NCBI GenBank assembly: GCA_019648995.1
Contig: BLXT01004769.1
Location: forward strand, 446,842-467,622
DNA: 20,781 nucleotides
DNA from: Plakobranchus ocellatus
Lineage: Eukaryota; Mollusca; Gastropoda; Plakobranchidae
Direction: 5' to 3'
Shown here: in pieces, positions 19,203-20,781 of the stretch
Layout: the number at the start of each line of letters is the position of its first letter
Position numbering within the stretch: position 1 is the first letter of the stretch
Made by a program: the position numbers and the translations under genes
The notes under the pieces: model-generated
Databases searched by the model: none
What the model saw: the letters and a program-made list of their open reading frames with translations, nothing else
What the model was told of the DNA's origin: nothing

Positions 19203-19787
19203 TACAGCGCACTGCACTTAATTCGACACATTTGAAAAAGTCCCAAATAAATTGCTCTTAATTCTTAATAACAAAACTTTGCCCAAATCGACATGCTTCT
19301 TGGATCATTTCTCTTAATTTGACAAATCCCGTCCGGTTTTCTGATCAAACTAACCCAAAATGCTTAGGCATGGCCACTTACCGTAGCAAAATTAATGTCT
19401 CTGATAACACAGACCATTTATTGTGATTGAGCCACTGCATGGGTGATGAGGTTTGGGATAAAGGGTGAGGGGTGCACAGGAGAGGAGGAAAGGTGTGACA
19501 TTAGGCTGGGCTAGGTCTGTGCTATCTGACCTAGTCTTAACTCTACAATATGCGTGGATGGCAGTGGCAGGCATTCCCCATGTGCATAAGTGTGTGTGTG
19601 CATAGCTGGCGACGAGAGAGAAGACCGTGTTAGCGATGTTATATTTAATAATTGATACTATGGTGAAAGACGCCCCCGCCCCCTTTTTTTTTTCCTCTAT
19701 AACTGTCTTTCTCACAATTCGACATTCTTTTAATTCGACATGTGTGGCCTGGTCCCTTTGATGTCGAATTATCAGATGTGCACTGTA
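19203..19787. mobile_element. second pogo/Tigger-like MITE with TA target duplication
   Basis: TA at 19203-19204 and 19786-19787 flanks a 581-bp element (19205-19785). Its ends begin CAG(C/T)GCAC and reach TAATTCGACA(C/T), sharing 18 of 25 positions. Subterminal words TTAATTCGACAT / CTCTTAATTTGACA recur at about 19217, 19284, 19311, 19715 and 19731. The architecture matches the element at 16202-16988, with TTAATTCGACAT in place of TTATATCGACAT. The minus-strand open frame at 19392-19793 is a translation of the repeat, not a transposase. Confidence 0.7.
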
Positions 19788-20781
19788 CTTCACTGAACTA
19801 GAAGAACTTATGATACTATAACTTGTACTTTTGTATTGTATATAGATTGGTCATCACCTAACATTCTCCTGATTAATTATTTGTCTTGGTACAGCAAAGA
19901 TAAGCAAACTGCACTGCTCAATGCCTGTGGCTCATATGCACTCTTTATTTTCATAGACCAAATGGAAGATACACAAGAATTTAAGCTGCTCCACAACTTG
20001 TATGACCCATCCATAGAGTTGTACAGCAACTGCACATTAGAGACATAAAGTTAAAAAGCAAAATAAATGAAAATGGCTGAAGATATTAAAACAAATTTTT
20101 TTGCATATTTCTCAGTTGAGTGCAAAAACTTTTGATATGATTTATTCAACCATTTTAAAATATAGTGCACAACTGATATGTAGATGTTTTTTATTTATTT
20201 TTTTTTTNNNGGGGGGGGGGGGGGGGAGTTAAAAAAAACGACGACCTAACCATACATTAATGCTCAAAAGAAGATCAAATTTATGCTTTAAACCCTGTTA
20301 GGCCTTGCCAACAAACAAGTCATATGGATGGGTCAGATATAATCAATTTTGTCTGCGACATAAAAAGTGCCGTGAAAATGTCTCATTCTTTTATAAAGCA
20401 TAGCGTTGAAAAAAGTATACTTAACACAGCAGCCAATTGATCAAAAGAAAAAAACACAAAGTTTTAAATAAAAAAAAAAAAACAACCAAAAAGCACAGCA
20501 CAGAGAAACTTGGGTTGCCTGGTTTAACAGAGTGAACATAAAAACTTCCATACGCCCAAGCAATCAAATCGTGAGACTCCCAGTCCTGCTCATCCCAATT
20601 AATATGAATTGCGATTTAAAATCATTTGCAAAACCAACAGGAATATCACAAAACTTGAAAAAGATAAAGCACAAAGCCCACAGCTTACTTTAATTTTCTT
20701 CTACAAGGTTTCATTCTGAAGACATGATCAGAATGAATTGTGCCACACTAACACTAATTACTATTGTATAAGTAATAAAAA
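19788..20781. other. unannotated right edge
   Basis: AT-rich, with an assembly gap at 20208. A plus-strand frame at 19836-20048 and a minus-strand frame near 20480-20622 (NWDEQDWESHDLIAWAYGSF) are open but match nothing I know. Confidence 0.5.
20208..20226. other. assembly gap (NNN) with T-run and 16-base G-run
   Basis: Three N separate a T-rich stretch from a run of 16 G. The true length of this low-complexity tract is unknown and the flanking bases may be unreliable. Confidence 0.95.

Noticed and set aside
19392..19793. 133-residue minus-strand frame as a transposase
   Set aside because: It translates the MITE body and its terminal repeat. No catalytic DDE or helix-turn-helix pattern is seen.
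20480..20622. Minus-strand open frame with many Trp/Asp residues
   Set aside because: It is short, has no ATG or clear splice sites, runs into an A/T homopolymer and is unrecognised.
1..20781. CRISPR arrays, prokaryotic operons, phage genes or rRNA
   Set aside because: None is seen. The short spliced exons, poly(A) signals and MITEs point to an animal chromosome.

Overview
This is a low-density eukaryotic (animal) window. It is AT-rich and intron-dominated, coding exons are short with GT/AG borders, long homopolymer A/T tracts are common, and decayed transposon pieces are scattered through it. Nothing looks bacterial: there are no long uninterrupted genes, operons or CRISPR. Most open frames are chance frames in introns. 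A marine invertebrate is likely. The presence of an AP-4 subunit argues against nematodes and Drosophila-type insects, which lost AP-4. The recurrent words AGATCTA and TAGGCCTA and the style of the repeats make a gastropod-like mollusc my best guess, but this is only an impression.

Two genes are clearly recognisable, and neither appears as one open frame. On the minus strand, positions 1684-4966 hold the first two coding exons of a striatin (closest to STRN3): a short glycine-rich head, the caveolin-binding/PP2A-contact segment and the start of the coiled coil. The rest of the gene lies beyond position 1. On the plus strand, positions 8555-15256 hold a complete six-exon gene for the sigma subunit of adaptor complex AP-4 (AP4S1, 142 residues), including a 12-base microexon. 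The genes are head to head, about 3.6 kb apart from start codon to start codon. Human STRN3 and AP4S1 are also head-to-head neighbours (14q12), so the pair looks like anciently conserved microsynteny.

Region by region: 1-1683 is striatin intron 2, with a piggyBac-like MITE flanked by TTAA (857-1262). 1788-4756 is striatin intron 1, with a plus-strand relic ORF and five copies of a 16-base motif. 4963-5032 is the striatin 5' leader and promoter, with a perfect CRE palindrome and a short upstream ORF that ends on the striatin start codon. 5033-8554 is the intergenic spacer, with a hammerhead-ribozyme-like fold and the dead 3' end of a non-LTR retrotransposon close to the AP4S1 start. 8555-15256 is AP4S1. 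15257-20781 is its downstream flank, with two TA-flanked pogo/Tigger-like MITEs, a speculative terminal exon of a third, minus-strand gene, and an assembly gap.

The two genes work in different pathways: striatin scaffolds the STRIPAK phosphatase-kinase complex, and AP-4 sorts cargo at the trans-Golgi network. Their link here is genomic (shared divergent upstream region) rather than biochemical.
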